A stretch of 15,527 nucleotides of DNA, taken from an uncultured Collinsella sp. (lineage in GTDB: Bacteria > Actinomycetota > Coriobacteriia > Coriobacteriales > Coriobacteriaceae). Positions 1-7,786 of the stretch are shown piece after piece. The position numbers and the translations under genes were made by a program. The stretch is from assembly GCA_900555355.1 (NCBI GenBank), contig USKV01000009.1, forward strand, positions 1 through 15,527, given 5' to 3'. Position 1 is the stretch's first letter. Every line of letters starts with the position of its first letter. Below the pieces are notes generated by a model. That model was not told the DNA's origin, made no database searches, and saw only the letters and a list, made by a program, of their open reading frames with translations.

Positions 1-1723
1 CCCCGCCGCCCGCAAGACTGCCGAGCGCATGGTCAAGTGCGCCGGCTACAAGCGTTTTGTCGACTTTTGTGCCGCCAAGCCCGCCACCGTGCTGGACCAT
101 GCGGGCGCCGTCGCCGGTGCCGCCCTGGTCGCGGACACGACCGAGACCCCGCTTTCGCTCATGCACGATGCCATGACGCTCATCGGCGAGCTGCGCCGCG
201 CCCCCGAGCTCGCTTCGGCGCCGGTCGCCGCTCTCACCCGCGACGGCTTGCTGGCCCGCGCGCTCCACGCCGAGCCCGAGCGCTCGATCGCCGTCATGCC
301 CAATAACGAGGAGGCGGCTCTTGAGGTTTGGCCCTCACTCGACCACGCCGCTGCAGCGTTTGAGGCTGCGACCAGCGCGGATGCTGAGGGCGAGACTGCG
401 GGCGCCGACGACGTCATCAGCGACGAAGCCCCCGCCATGCCCGAGCCTGCCGCCATGCTCGACCTGGGCGACGGCAAGCCGCTGCCCGTGCTCATCCCGG
501 AGTCCGAGCAGTTCGCCAACCGCCTGCGCAAGAATGCCCGTCTGCGCCGCAAGTGGGCCAAGCGCGAGGGCGTGAGCTGCTACCGCGTCTACGATGCCGA
601 CCTGCCCGACTACTCCGCTGCCATCGACCTGTACGAGGGTTGCCCGCAGACGCCGGGCCGCTGGCTCGTCATCGCCGAATACGCCGCGCCCAAGACCATC
701 GACCCCGCGCTGGCCCAGGCCCGCATGCTCGACATCTTGGCCATCGCGCCGCGCATCCTTGATGTTCCGGCCGAGCATGTGCACGCCAAGGCCCGCATGC
801 GTTCGCGTGGCGGCTCGCAGTACGGCAAGCAGGGCGCCGGCAAGGGCGGATCGGGCGAGCGCGCCAACATCGCGCGCCGGCGTCTACCGCTCATCGAAGA
901 AGGCGGGCTCACCTTTGCCGTCAACTTTGACGACTATCTGGATGTGGGCATCTTCCTGGATCACCGCGTCACCCGCAACCTGGTGCGCGAACACGCCAAA
1001 CAGGCACGCCGCTTCCTCAATCTGTTCGCCTATACCGGCACCGCCACCTGCTATGCGGCCGACGGCGGCGTCGAGGAAACCGTGACAGTCGACCTTTCCA
1101 ACACCTACCTGGACTGGGCCGAGCGCAATATGCGCCAGAACGGCCTTGTTGGTCCGCAGCATCATTTTGTGCGCGACGACGTGCTCGCCTGGATTCGCGA
1201 CCAGCGCCAGACGCGCAACCGCTGGGACTTGATCTTTGTCGACCCGCCCACGTTCTCGAACTCGTCCAAGATGGGCCGCCGCACCTGGGATGTCCAGCGC
1301 GACCATGTTGAGCTTTTGGCCGGCGTATCTCGCCTGCTTGCACAGGGCGGACATGCCATCTTTAGCTGCAACCTGCGCGGCTTCCGCCCCGAAACGCGCA
1401 AGCTCGCGCGCGCGGGCGTCGTGCTGGAGGACATTACGGCACAGACCATCCCCGAGGACTTCGCGCGCAACCAGAAGGTGCACCATTGCTATATCGTGCG
1501 TCGCCTGCCCATCGAGGACGCCATGGCCGAGGTCGGCTTTAGCGCCGAGGAGATTGCCGAGCGAACCGAGGAGCTGCGCAACCCCGAGGCCCGCAAGCCC
1601 CGTGCGGCAGTACCCGCGCACGCGCAGGCCGGCAACGGCAAGTCGAACTTTGCCGGCAAACCCTCTCCTGCCGGCAAGCCCAAAAAGAAGAAGTTCTACG
1701 CCAGCAAGCCCAAGGGCAAATAG
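1..1723 (+). CDS. rlmL: 23S rRNA methyltransferase RlmKL (bifunctional), 3' part
   Basis: This is the C-terminal part of the fused enzyme that makes m2G2445 (RlmL half) and m7G2069 (RlmK half) in 23S rRNA. The reading frame is open from position 2, so the gene begins outside the window and the ATG at 29 is internal. Numbering from that ATG, residues 1-155 are the end of the RlmL half plus an Ala/Glu-rich linker. The RlmK half starts near residue 160 (QFANRLRKN), followed by WAKREGVSCYRVYDADLPDY and EYAAPKTID, which are family hallmarks. The SAM-binding loop FLNLFAYTGTATCYAADGG is at about 329-347, and the catalytic-type motif FVDPPTFSNSSKM at about 403-415. The tail is rich in Lys and Ala, as expected for rRNA contact. 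The end converges on kdpE across a 94-bp gap that holds a long inverted repeat. Family assignment is secure. The THUMP domain cannot be seen. Confidence 0.93.
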   Translation, partial: PAARKTAERMVKCAGYKRFVDFCAAKPATVLDHAGAVAGAALVADTTETPLSLMHDAMTLIGELRRAPELASAPVAALTRDGLLARALHAEPERSIAVMPNNEEAALEVWPSLDHAAAAFEAATSADAEGETAGADDVISDEAPAMPEPAAMLDLGDGKPLPVLIPESEQFANRLRKNARLRRKWAKREGVSCYRVYDADLPDYSAAIDLYEGCPQTPGRWLVIAEYAAPKTIDPALAQARMLDILAIAPRILDVPAEHVHAKARMRSRGGSQYGKQGAGKGGSGERANIARRRLPLIEEGGLTFAVNFDDYLDVGIFLDHRVTRNLVREHAKQARRFLNLFAYTGTATCYAADGGVEETVTVDLSNTYLDWAERNMRQNGLVGPQHHFVRDDVLAWIRDQRQTRNRWDLIFVDPPTFSNSSKMGRRTWDVQRDHVELLAGVSRLLAQGGHAIFSCNLRGFRPETRKLARAGVVLEDITAQTIPEDFARNQKVHHCYIVRRLPIEDAMAEVGFSAEEIAERTEELRNPEARKPRAAVPAHAQAGNGKSNFAGKPSPAGKPKKKKFYASKPKGK

Positions 1724-1727
1724 ACGA

Positions 1728-1793
1728 AGTTGCGGTGGAATAGTTCCTAAAAAGCCTGGTAAAGGCCCAAACAGGAACTATTTCACCGCAACT
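1728..1793. terminator. 21-bp inverted repeat between convergent genes; possible bidirectional terminator
   Basis: The arms at 1728-1748 and 1773-1793 (left arm AGTTGCGGTGGAATAGTTCCT) are reverse complements except for one position that forms a G-U pair in RNA. The 24-nt loop contains a small GCCT/AGGC stem. It fills the gap between the rlmKL stop (1723) and the kdpE stop (1818), a typical place for a shared terminator. Neither side has a clear T-run after the stem, so it could instead be a dispersed palindromic repeat that happens to lie here. Confidence 0.55.
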
Positions 1794-1817
1794 CATATTG
1801 GAATGGTGGCTGGCGAT

Positions 1818-2531
1818 CTAACCTTGGGTGACCAATCGGTAACCGATACCCACATGCGTTTGAATATAGCGCGGATGCGCGGGGTCGGACTCGATCTTCT
1901 TGCGCAGCGTGCCCATAAAGACACGCAGGCTCGCCAGGTCGCTCTTAGTTGCCGTGCCCCAAATCTCGTGCAGGATAAACTGGTGCGTCAGCACTTTGTC
2001 GGCGTTATGCGCCAGCAGGCACAGGAGCTTGTACTCGATCGGCGTCAGATGCAGCTCCTCGCCATCCATCGTGGCGATGCCGGCATCAAAATCGATATGC
2101 AGCTCGCCGGTATCGAACGAGCCCTCGGAGGCAACACCGCCTGTCTGCGCATACGACAGACGCCTGAGCGTCGTGCGAATGCGCGCGAGCAACTCCTCGA
2201 CCGAAAACGGCTTGGTCAGGTAGTCGTCGGCGCCGGCATCGAGCGCGCGAATCTTGTCCGCATCCTCGCTGCGCGCCGAGACCACAATAATCGGCATGCC
2301 CGACCATGTGCGCACCGACTCCACCACCTTGACGCCGTCCATATCGGGCAGGCCCAGATCGAGCAGCACGATGCTCGGCGTCTGCGATGAGGCGGCGGCG
2401 ATGGCGGCATGGGCGGTCTCCACGGCCATATGGCGCAAGCCGTGCGCCTCGAGCGCAGCAACAATAAGATTGCGAACGGCAGGGTCGTCCTCAACGACCA
2501 AGATGAGCGGTTTTACGGCAGAGTTCGGCAC
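1818..2531 (-). CDS. kdpE: KdpE-like OmpR-family response regulator
   Basis: A two-component response regulator of 237 residues, the usual length for OmpR/KdpE proteins. I chose the GTG at 2531 because AAGGAG lies seven bases upstream, overlapping the end of the kinase gene. The frame stays open to 2612, but that stretch only overlaps the kinase. The receiver domain (about 9-125) has the acidic pair D15-D16, phosphoacceptor D58 in LLDLGLPDMDG, S85 and K107 (LTKPF). The C-terminal winged helix (about 140-235) includes LTPIEYKLLCLLA and the end motif HVGIGYRL. It is four bases downstream of the kinase stop, so the two are almost certainly co-transcribed. KdpE classically activates kdpFABC on K+ limitation. 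No kdpFABC is nearby, so its target here is unknown; kup is a candidate from gene order alone. Confidence 0.88.
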   Translation of the reverse strand: MPNSAVKPLILVVEDDPAVRNLIVAALEAHGLRHMAVETAHAAIAAASSQTPSIVLLDLGLPDMDGVKVVESVRTWSGMPIIVVSARSEDADKIRALDAGADDYLTKPFSVEELLARIRTTLRRLSYAQTGGVASEGSFDTGELHIDFDAGIATMDGEELHLTPIEYKLLCLLAHNADKVLTHQFILHEIWGTATKSDLASLRVFMGTLRKKIESDPAHPRYIQTHVGIGYRLVTQG

Positions 2532-2535
2532 GGCG

Positions 2536-4161
2536 CTACTCCTTATCAAACGAAACGTCGGCGGCAGGAAGCTCAATCGTAAAGACCGAGCCGTGCGGGT
2601 CCGCCGCGGCAACCTCTATGCTACCGCCATGCGCCAGCGCAATGGAGCGGCAGAGCGAAAGACCCAGGCCCACGCTGCGGTGACTGTCAGCCAGACCGTG
2701 GTTGGCGGTGTAGAACGACTCAAAGATCCGCTCGCGGTCCTCGGGCGCAATGCCCGGGCCATCATCGGCCACTGAGCACGTCACGTGCCCATCGTCGACG
2801 CCAATCGAGATCACGATATGCGAGCCTGCGGGCGTATAGGTGATGGCGTTGTTCACCAGATTGACCACCAGCTGCACCATCAGGCGTGCATCGACGTTGA
2901 CGAGCGCCGGCTCATCGCACGCCACCACCTTAAGGTCGTGCTCGCGCACGGCAGGGTTCACGTGGCGCAGTGCCTCCTCGACGATATCGTCCATAAGCTC
3001 GAGCGTAGTCGACAGATGCATGCCGCCGCCCTCGAGCTTGGTGATGGCGAGCAGGTTCTCGACGGTGGCGTTGAGCCACAGCGCGTCCGAGCGAATGGAT
3101 AGAAGCAGGCCGCGGCGCGTCTGGGCATCGAGCACCGCGGTGCCGGTCGAGCCCTGATCGAGCAGCACGTCGGCATTACCCGAAATACTGGTAAGCGGTG
3201 TGCGCAGATCGTGCGAGATGGAGCGCAGCAGGTTGGCGCGCAGCTGTTCGTTTTTGGCGAGCACCGCCGCCTCCTCGCGGGCCTCCATAGCGCGGGCGCG
3301 ATCGAGTGCCAGCTCGCCTTCGCTCACGATGGCATCGGCAAGTGTCCGCTCCTCATGCGTCAGCACGTTGGGCTCGGCAACGATAGCCAGCACGCCCACC
3401 ACCGAGGCGGGGTCGCCCGAGCGCGCGAAGCCGTCGCCTGTGCGAACCGTCAGGTAGATGCCATAAAACGCCGAGCCGCCATAGGTGGCATCGAGCGGCG
3501 TTCCCACATAGGCGGACGCCGAGAGCCGCGGCGGCATCTGCGGCGCCAGCTCGTGCACCGGCGCGGCATCGCCCACGGCCGTGTAAGTCGCGCGCGGCAG
3601 CAGGTCATCGCCCTCGGCGTCGGCGCTGTACCACACGACCGGACAGCCCGAAAGACGCGCCAGCTGCGTTGCCATAGCATGCACAATCTGTTGCTGATCG
3701 CCGCACCGCTGCAGCATGCGGTTGGTCTCGAGCACCATATGCGTGCGGCGGTCGCTAGCGGCAGCCTGTGCCAAGGCGCGGCGCAGGGCCAACGCAATCG
3801 AGCTCGACACAAGCGAGACCACGAACATGATGAAGAACATGCCGGGATAGCCGCGGTCGATAAGCGACAGCGAGTAGCGCGGGTCGACAAACAAGAAGTT
3901 GTAGAGCGCCACGGCGGCAGCCGAGCTCAGCAAGCAATACAGGCGACTCCAGGTAAAGAATGCGCACAGCTGAACGGCGAACACATAGACGATCATGATG
4001 CTCGGCGCGAGACCCGGATGGTCGAGCAGCGCGCCCACAATCGTCGCCGCGACCAGCAGCCCCACCGATACGCAGGCGTCATACAGAGGAGTGCGGCGCG
4101 TCAGCGTTGTGCGCCGCCACCAAAAGCTATCGGCAATATCGCCGTCCGTACGGACGTCCAT
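2536..4161 (-). CDS. kdpD: KdpD-like sensor histidine kinase lacking the N-terminal KdpD/Usp region
   Basis: A membrane sensor kinase of 541 residues that would phosphorylate the adjacent KdpE-like regulator. Four hydrophobic segments between about 28 and 128 form a DUF4118-type membrane domain, including the YNFLFVDPRYSLSL stretch typical of KdpD. A GAF-like region follows at about 145-290. The HisKA H-box is LLRSISHDLRTPLTSISGN with phosphoacceptor H317. The ATPase domain shows the N-box NLVNNAI (434-440), DDGPGI (466-471) and GLGLSLC (498-504). Full KdpD is about 890 residues; the cytoplasmic N-terminal KdpD domain with its Walker motifs and the Usp domain are absent. The ATG at 4161 has GAGAGGAG about ten bases upstream, and no longer frame exists. 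An intrinsic-terminator-like hairpin ends about 20 bases before the ATG. The kinase assignment is secure; what it senses is not. Confidence 0.88.
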   Translation of the reverse strand: MDVRTDGDIADSFWWRRTTLTRRTPLYDACVSVGLLVAATIVGALLDHPGLAPSIMIVYVFAVQLCAFFTWSRLYCLLSSAAAVALYNFLFVDPRYSLSLIDRGYPGMFFIMFVVSLVSSSIALALRRALAQAAASDRRTHMVLETNRMLQRCGDQQQIVHAMATQLARLSGCPVVWYSADAEGDDLLPRATYTAVGDAAPVHELAPQMPPRLSASAYVGTPLDATYGGSAFYGIYLTVRTGDGFARSGDPASVVGVLAIVAEPNVLTHEERTLADAIVSEGELALDRARAMEAREEAAVLAKNEQLRANLLRSISHDLRTPLTSISGNADVLLDQGSTGTAVLDAQTRRGLLLSIRSDALWLNATVENLLAITKLEGGGMHLSTTLELMDDIVEEALRHVNPAVREHDLKVVACDEPALVNVDARLMVQLVVNLVNNAITYTPAGSHIVISIGVDDGHVTCSVADDGPGIAPEDRERIFESFYTANHGLADSHRSVGLGLSLCRSIALAHGGSIEVAAADPHGSVFTIELPAADVSFDKE

Positions 4162-4180
4162 CAGCGCCCCGCTCCTCTCT

Positions 4181-4242
4181 CAAAAACAAAAACCACCACA
4201 AAGGGACAGGCACCTTTGTGGTGGTTTCCCTTGTGGTGGTTC
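4181..4242 (-). terminator. Intrinsic terminator-like hairpin with duplicated 5' arm, directly before kdpD
   Basis: Read on the minus strand, perfect 15-bp arms (AAACCACCACAAAGG at 4227-4213 and its complement at 4204-4190) enclose an 8-nt loop and run into TTGTTTTTG (4189-4181). This is a classic Rho-independent layout for transcripts coming from kup and the small membrane gene. A second, slightly different copy of the 5' arm lies just upstream (4242-4228), giving an alternative partner for the same 3' arm. The kdpD ribosome-binding site lies at about 4171-4179, immediately after the T-run. Confidence 0.7.
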
Positions 4243-4272
4243 CAAGTGTACAGCCTTTGCAGTCTGCGATCG

Positions 4273-4467
4273 TTAGACAAACAGCATGTGCGCGAGCAGT
4301 GCGCACACGCACGCCGCGACAAGCAGCGTCACCACGATCGAGATCACACGGTCGGCCATGTCCATGTTGGCACGATTCGTAAAGAACCGATCTTCGGCGG
4401 CGTCGACGCGCGCCTCACGCACCAGCTCGGCAGCAAGATCGCAACCGTCAAGCACCTTTGCATCCAT
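4273..4467 (-). CDS. Small single-pass membrane protein, unknown function
   Basis: A 64-residue protein that I do not recognise. The first 40 or so residues are acidic and soluble (VREARVDAAEDRFF). Residues about 41-63 form one hydrophobic segment (VISIVVTLLVAACVCALLA), so it is probably a tail-anchored or single-pass membrane peptide. I chose the ATG at 4467 because GGGAGGAAACC lies directly before it; an in-frame ATG at 4497 adds ten residues but has a much weaker site. It lies 69 bases after the kup stop, on the same strand, and is followed by a terminator-like hairpin before kdpD. Its position between a K+ transporter and a KdpD-like kinase suggests a small regulatory subunit, but that is inference. 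It is longer than KdpF and shows no resemblance to it. Confidence 0.6.
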   Translation of the reverse strand: MDAKVLDGCDLAAELVREARVDAAEDRFFTNRANMDMADRVISIVVTLLVAACVCALLAHMLFV

Positions 4468-4536
4468 GGTTTCCTCCCAGGACTCAATCTCCGTCATTAC
4501 AAGCCCGCCCGTTCGCAGACAAACCTCGAGCGTCGA

Positions 4537-6564
4537 CTACGGCCGCTCGTTGGGAGCCAGGCGCTGCATCTTGTTCACGGCCTTGAACTTGGTGAACAGC
4601 GGCACGTACTCAAAGCTCACGTTGGAGTTCTCCAGGCCGTACCAGCGTGCAGGCGTGCCGGCGGCGCGGCGGATGATGTACTTGAGCGTGATGGCCGTAC
4701 GCTCGCTCGGCTCCACATCGCTTTCGGGCGCCAGAAGCTTACGGATCAGGACGAACTTGAACGTACCGATGTTGCCCGGATCCTTGTAGACCGAGTAGTC
4801 ATGCGTCTGCGCCGGCAGCTCGCCGGTGGCAGCCAGGTCCTGAACGACCTGACGCAGATAGGCATTGACGCGCTGGTTGATCTTGTAGCCCAGGTACAGA
4901 TGCACGCGGAACACGTAGTCGGTGCCGAACGTCTCGACCGAATAGGCAAAGGTATGCGGCTCGTCCATGGTCTCGACATTCACGAACCACCAGGCGCGAG
5001 CGCGCTTGGGATGCTTGTCCAAAATCGAGTAGACGATGTCGCGGTCGATGTAGTCGGTATGGGTGTCCTTGGTCAGGTACACGACGTTGTCGCTCATGCG
5101 CTCGTAACGGTCGTCGTCGCGCAGGCGCTTGAGCTGCGGCAGGTAGCTGCGCAGCGGCAGCAGCGTAAACTGGCGCTGCTCAACAGCCGTACCGTTGTAC
5201 CAGCACACCATGATGCCCATGATGAGCGCGGCCATGAGGATGGTGAAGTAGCCGCCGTGGAAGAACTTGGTAAGTGAGCTCACGAAGAAGAAGCCTTCGA
5301 GCAAAAGGAAGAAGGCCGCGAAGATCCACGGAGCAACCTTGAGCTTGCGCTCCTCATGCAGGTAGAAGAAGAGCAGCAGCGTGGTGCACATCATAGTCAG
5401 CGTGATGGCAAGGCCGTAGGCAGCTTCCATATGCGCCGAGTTCTGGAACAGCAGCACCACGATGACGCAGCCGACAAGCATGACGTTGTTGACCATGGGG
5501 ATGTAGAGCTGGCCCTTGGTCTCGGCAGGGTAGAAGACCTGCATGTGCGGCATAAGGTCCAGACGGCTGGCCTCGGACACCAGCGAGAATGCGCCGGTGA
5601 TGAGCGCCTGCGAGGCAATGATGGCCGCGACGGTGGAAAGGCCGACGGCAAACGGGCGCAGGCCCGGGGCGAGCATCTGGTAGAACGGGTTGAGGTCGGC
5701 AATGCCCATGAGCTCGGGGTTGGCAGCGTTGTTCATAAGCCAAGCGCCCTGGCCCATATAGGAAAGCAGCAGGCAGCACTTAACGAACGGCCAGGTAGCG
5801 TAGATGTTGCCGCGGCCGACGTGGCCCATGTCGGAGTAGAGCGCCTCGGCACCGGTGGTGGCGAGGAAGCAGCTGCCCAGAATCATGATGCCCGCGTGGT
5901 TGTTGGGGCTCAGCAAAAAGGCGATGCCGCGCACCGGGTTGAGGCACAGCAGCACGGCGGGGTGCTGGAAGACAAAGAACAGACCCGTGCCGCCCAGGAA
6001 CAGGAACCACAGCGTCATGATGGGGCCAAAGGCGTGACCGATCTTGGCCGTACCGATGCGCTGTACCAAGAAGAGCACGATGATGATGGCGAGCGTAATG
6101 GCGACGACGCGGCCCTGGTCATCGCCCAGCACGGCATGGACCGCCGGGATGGTGCGCAGGCCCTCGATGGCCGTGGTAACGGTAACGGCCGGCGTGAGGA
6201 TGCCGTCGGCGAGCAGCGCGGCGCCACCTAGCATGGCGGGGATGATAAGCCACTTGCCACAGCGCTTGACCAGACTGTACAGGGCAAAGATACCGCCCTC
6301 GCCATGGTTATCGGCGCGCAGCGAGATGAGCACATACTTGATGGTGGTCAGCAGCGTGACCGTCCACACGACAAGGGAGAGCGCGCCAAGCACGAACTCC
6401 TCCGTCACGCTTCCGATGCCGCCGTTGCCGGCAACGAGCGCCTTGGTTACATACATAGGGCTGGTGCCGATATCGCCGTACACCACGCCCAGCGTGACGA
6501 GCATCGCCGAGATGCTCACAGGAATCGCAGCGTGCGAAGCTGCCTCCTTGGCCTTTTGTTCCAT
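4537..6564 (-). CDS. kup: Kup-family potassium uptake transporter
   Basis: A K+ (probably K+/H+ symport) permease of the KUP/HAK/KT family, 675 residues, close to the typical 620-690. It has about twelve hydrophobic segments in the first 440 residues and a cytoplasmic C-terminal domain (about 445-675). Family signatures are visible: GVVYGDIGTSPMYV near the N-terminus, and DNHGEGGIFALYSLV and LLADGILTPAVTV in the next segments. The ATG at 6564 has GGAGG ten bases upstream; an in-frame TTG at 6582 overlaps that site and is unlikely. It is the first gene of the minus-strand potassium block, followed by a small membrane protein and a KdpD/KdpE-like pair. A good -10 box lies about 36-41 bases upstream of the start. 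Housekeeping-type base composition, no sign of disruption. Confidence 0.95.
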   Translation of the reverse strand: MEQKAKEAASHAAIPVSISAMLVTLGVVYGDIGTSPMYVTKALVAGNGGIGSVTEEFVLGALSLVVWTVTLLTTIKYVLISLRADNHGEGGIFALYSLVKRCGKWLIIPAMLGGAALLADGILTPAVTVTTAIEGLRTIPAVHAVLGDDQGRVVAITLAIIIVLFLVQRIGTAKIGHAFGPIMTLWFLFLGGTGLFFVFQHPAVLLCLNPVRGIAFLLSPNNHAGIMILGSCFLATTGAEALYSDMGHVGRGNIYATWPFVKCCLLLSYMGQGAWLMNNAANPELMGIADLNPFYQMLAPGLRPFAVGLSTVAAIIASQALITGAFSLVSEASRLDLMPHMQVFYPAETKGQLYIPMVNNVMLVGCVIVVLLFQNSAHMEAAYGLAITLTMMCTTLLLFFYLHEERKLKVAPWIFAAFFLLLEGFFFVSSLTKFFHGGYFTILMAALIMGIMVCWYNGTAVEQRQFTLLPLRSYLPQLKRLRDDDRYERMSDNVVYLTKDTHTDYIDRDIVYSILDKHPKRARAWWFVNVETMDEPHTFAYSVETFGTDYVFRVHLYLGYKINQRVNAYLRQVVQDLAATGELPAQTHDYSVYKDPGNIGTFKFVLIRKLLAPESDVEPSERTAITLKYIIRRAAGTPARWYGLENSNVSFEYVPLFTKFKAVNKMQRLAPNERP

Positions 6565-6599
6565 AAGCCGGTTTCCTCCCAACTTTAATGTTCGAAGGA

Positions 6600-6605
6600 A
6601 TTATA
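6600..6605 (-). promoter_or_regulatory. Probable -10 box of the kup promoter
   Basis: On the minus strand this is a perfect TATAAT. The best -35 candidate is TTCAAA, fifteen bases upstream, which is a weak match. The implied start of transcription leaves a leader of about 30 bases before the kup ATG, including its GGAGG. It is the only consensus-grade -10 in this gap. Confidence 0.45.
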
Positions 6606-6689
6606 GGTAATCGGCCCATGTTTGAATGGCGCTGTTTTCCCAGCTAGATAAACATTTATACGGCCTTTAAGCCACCTCGGCGATATGGA

Positions 6690-6720
6690 ATGTGACAAAG
6701 GGACTGTCTCTTTGTCGCAT
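6690..6720. repeat. Intergenic palindrome (hairpin) between nitroreductase and kup
   Basis: The arms ATGTGACAAAG (6690-6700) and CTTTGTCGCAT (6710-6720) pair with one G-U. Pairing extends inward as GGA with TCT, leaving a CTG loop, so the stem is about 14 bp. It begins four bases from the nitroreductase stop, on the side where that gene's terminator is expected, but no T-run follows on the minus strand. The ACAAAGGGAC core is shared with the hairpin before kdpD. Confidence 0.6.
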
Positions 6721-6723
6721 CCG

Positions 6724-7572
6724 TCATTTTCCGAGCCAATTTTTGAACCACCACTCCATGGAGCGGCTCATCTCGGCCATAAAGGGACTCGTGTGCTTGC
6801 GGGTATAGATGTCCACGACGCGCTCCCCCACCACGCGGGCATGCGGACGGAACATCGCGTCCATCTCGGCCACCTGCGCGTCCATGGTCGCGGCATCGGC
6901 GCGGCAGTAGCGCTCCTCGTGCACCAGGTTCACCACGGGATGCGCAATGGCCGGACGCTCCTTACGGGGCGTGCCGATGATGAGCATCGACAGCGGCATG
7001 GTATAGGGCGGCAAGTCCAGCAGCCCGGCAACTTCCTCGGCATTCTCGACGATATCACCGATGTAGCAGCTCCCCAGCCCCAGGGCCTCGGCGGCAACCA
7101 CGGCGTTTTGCGCGGCGATCACGGCGTCCTGGGCCGCGATGGCAAAGTCGCCCAAACCCGGCGCGCGGCGGGGCGCCTTGCCCGTGCGCTCGACAAACTC
7201 GGGCTCAAAGCAGCCCACGTGCTCAAACAGATCGATCCACTTGGCATAATCGACCACAAATATGAGTGCCCAGGGCGCCTTGGCGATCATGGGCTGGTGG
7301 TCGCACAGGTCGGCCAGACGATCCAGCGTAGCCTGCTCGCGAATGCTCACGATGGAATACATCATCATGGCGCCTGCCGACGGCGCACGGCTCGCCGCAT
7401 GCAGAATCGCCGCCCGCCGCTCGTCGGTCACCGCCACGGGACGATCGTCGTCATCACGCGCGAAGGCACGCGTGGAGGAACGGTGCTCCAACGTGTCCAG
7501 CACCGCATTGCCCGTGGTCTCGACCGGATAGCCACACGTATCCACAGCCTTGGTGCAAACCTGCTCGTTCAT
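6724..7572 (-). CDS. Nitroreductase family protein (FMN-dependent oxidoreductase)
   Basis: An NAD(P)H/FMN oxidoreductase of the nitroreductase superfamily, 282 residues, somewhat longer than the 200-250 residues usual for the family. The flavin-phosphate contact motif RSSTR is at residues 31-35. The next conserved turn is SRAPSAGAMMMYS. The region near GLGSCYIGDI, with LPPYTMPLSMLIIGTP after it, is typical of the dimer and active-site half. About 70 residues beyond the core (HPVVNLVHEERYC to the end) form a charged C-terminal extension with no domain I can name. The ATG at 7572 is preceded by an AGGATGAGG stretch. It runs divergently from the LTA-synthase-like gene and ends 160 bases before kup, with a hairpin in between. 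The substrate cannot be told from sequence; nitroaromatics and quinones are usual in vitro. Confidence 0.85.
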   Translation of the reverse strand: MNEQVCTKAVDTCGYPVETTGNAVLDTLEHRSSTRAFARDDDDRPVAVTDERRAAILHAASRAPSAGAMMMYSIVSIREQATLDRLADLCDHQPMIAKAPWALIFVVDYAKWIDLFEHVGCFEPEFVERTGKAPRRAPGLGDFAIAAQDAVIAAQNAVVAAEALGLGSCYIGDIVENAEEVAGLLDLPPYTMPLSMLIIGTPRKERPAIAHPVVNLVHEERYCRADAATMDAQVAEMDAMFRPHARVVGERVVDIYTRKHTSPFMAEMSRSMEWWFKNWLGK

Positions 7573-7786
7573 CGCCTCATCCTCGCTAATTCTTTAAGAA
7601 GCCTTTACGTTTCCGTGTAATTCCCGTCCATTATCGCGCAGGTCGCCACTACATTGAGCCACACCGCCGCACATGCGCGTTAATATGGCTGGTTGTTGTG
7701 CGCAGCCCGCAAATGCAGCGCATATTTAGGTAACAATCGGGTAAACCCCCGCTTTCGTAGGTTTTAAGTTTGTGAGGAGTCTCAGC
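7573..7786. other. Divergent intergenic region; no clear promoter identified
   Basis: These 214 bases separate the starts of the nitroreductase (minus) and the LTA-synthase-like gene (plus), so both promoters should lie here. I see GATAAT on the minus strand near 7632 and TAATAT on the plus strand near 7681, but neither has a convincing -35 at proper spacing. GAGGAG before 7787 is the plus-strand ribosome-binding site. There is no tRNA, riboswitch or repeat that I recognise. Confidence 0.35.

Noticed and set aside
1236..2390. Plus-strand frame of 384 residues overlapping the end of rlmKL and kdpE
   Set aside because: It overlaps two recognised genes in a different frame or strand and reads through the inverted repeat. 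There is no domain and no start signal.
3211..5277. Long plus-strand frame (688 residues) opposite the kinase, small gene and kup
   Set aside because: It crosses several well-supported minus-strand genes and a hairpin. Its composition is Arg/His/Gln-rich noise.
6565..6582. Longer Kup start at a TTG (6582)
   Set aside because: The TTG abuts the Shine-Dalgarno sequence GGAGG, which is placed correctly for the ATG at 6564.
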